NCBI GenBank assembly: GCA_015490535.1
Contig: WFXP01000122.1
Coordinates: 1-34,455, forward strand
Length of the DNA: 34,455 nucleotides
Reading direction: 5' to 3'
Source: Gammaproteobacteria bacterium
GTDB taxonomy: Bacteria; Pseudomonadota; Gammaproteobacteria; Thiohalospirales; Thiohalospiraceae
Position numbers and translations under genes: made by a program. Below the pieces are notes generated by a model. The model did no database searches and had not been told where the DNA came from. It saw nothing but the letters and a program-made list of their open reading frames with translations. Positions 34,352-34,455 of the stretch are shown here, in pieces. Position 1 is the stretch's first letter. Each line of letters opens with the position of its first letter.

Positions 34352-34455
34352 TGTCCAGGAAAATTTTCACCTTTCTCGCCCTGATGCTGGCCATCACGAG
34401 CATCACCGCGCAGGCGGCCGAACGCTATCTCATCGACACCAAGGGGATGCATGCC
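34253..34455. repeat. Inverted duplication of the yceI 5' region
   Basis: The arms 34253-34300 and 34408-34455 are reverse complements at 47 of 48 positions; the one difference is a synonymous Lys codon (AAA/AAG). The 107 bases between hold the signal peptide and ribosome site of the plus-strand copy. The right arm stops only because the window stops, so its true length is unknown. Confidence 0.85.
34351..34455 (+). CDS. YceI-family protein, N-terminal part
   Basis: Thirty-five codons up to the window end. AGAAGGAGG stands about seven bases before ATG 34351, an excellent ribosome site. MSRKIFTFLALMLAITSITAQA is a clean signal peptide, and AERYLIDTKGMHA begins the mature YceI domain, so this is an exported lipid-binding-type periplasmic protein. 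The remainder lies outside the window. Its mature N-terminus is identical to that of the minus-strand copy. Confidence 0.8.
   Translation, partial: MSRKIFTFLALMLAITSITAQAAERYLIDTKGMHA

Overview
The window reads as a GC-rich gammaproteobacterial chromosome segment, in which every gene shows proteobacterial organisation. The divergent pairing of pepA-holC with lptF-lptG, the FumC, the BvgS-like hybrid kinase, the HD-GYP regulator, DsbA, the BON-LysM protein and YceI all fit a free-living or host-associated, envelope-rich gammaproteobacterium. A sulfur-oxidising relative (Chromatiales-like) is my guess, but nothing here proves it. No rRNA, tRNA, CRISPR array, phage or complete insertion sequence is visible.

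Layout. 1-5.7 kb: the tail of a thioredoxin-like protein, a SIMPL-domain secreted protein and a 1413-residue hybrid histidine kinase with two periplasmic solute-binding domains. 5.9-9.1 kb: a REC-HD-GYP regulator, a small secreted protein and a UDP-glucuronate 4-epimerase-like enzyme. 9.2-14.2 kb: a pyruvate dehydrogenase operon (E1 alpha, E1 beta, and E2 fused to E3 in one 1018-residue chain). 14.4-15.8 kb: fumC. 16.2-17.7 kb: a secreted protein made of exact 23-residue repeats plus a peptidoglycan-binding domain. 18.2-22.3 kb: holC-pepA diverging from lptF-lptG. 22.8-25.8 kb: an acyl-CoA synthetase and a PAS protein with a degenerate GGDEF domain. 26-29.7 kb: an acetolactate-synthase-like enzyme, an EEP hydrolase and a GT4 glycosyltransferase on the minus strand. 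30-34.5 kb: DsbA, a lone cyclic-nucleotide-binding domain, a lipoprotein paralogue of the 23-residue-repeat protein, a BON-LysM protein, and two head-to-head yceI copies, the second running off the end.

The most striking non-coding feature is a set of foldback elements. Family A has four copies (about 249-598, 7044-7372, 15813-16168 and 22346-22607), each a near-complete palindrome of about 260-355 bp lying just downstream of a gene. A fifth element (32659-32929) has the same kind of outer ends (GTACTCCNTCAAG) but an unrelated interior of two nested hairpins. A separate 154-bp element at 29700-29853 has 13-bp perfect inverted ends and an 8-bp flanking duplication with one mismatch, like an IS66-type MITE. 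In the two convergent gene gaps, family A ends form or lie on stop codons, so they probably act as 3' boundaries and bidirectional terminators.

The strongest candidates for something undescribed are the 23-residue-repeat envelope family, whose two paralogues have Cys-to-Trp modules and each carry a foldback element directly upstream, and the foldback family itself. The E2-E3 fusion and the inverted yceI junction at the window end also deserve checking; the latter could be biological or an assembly artefact.
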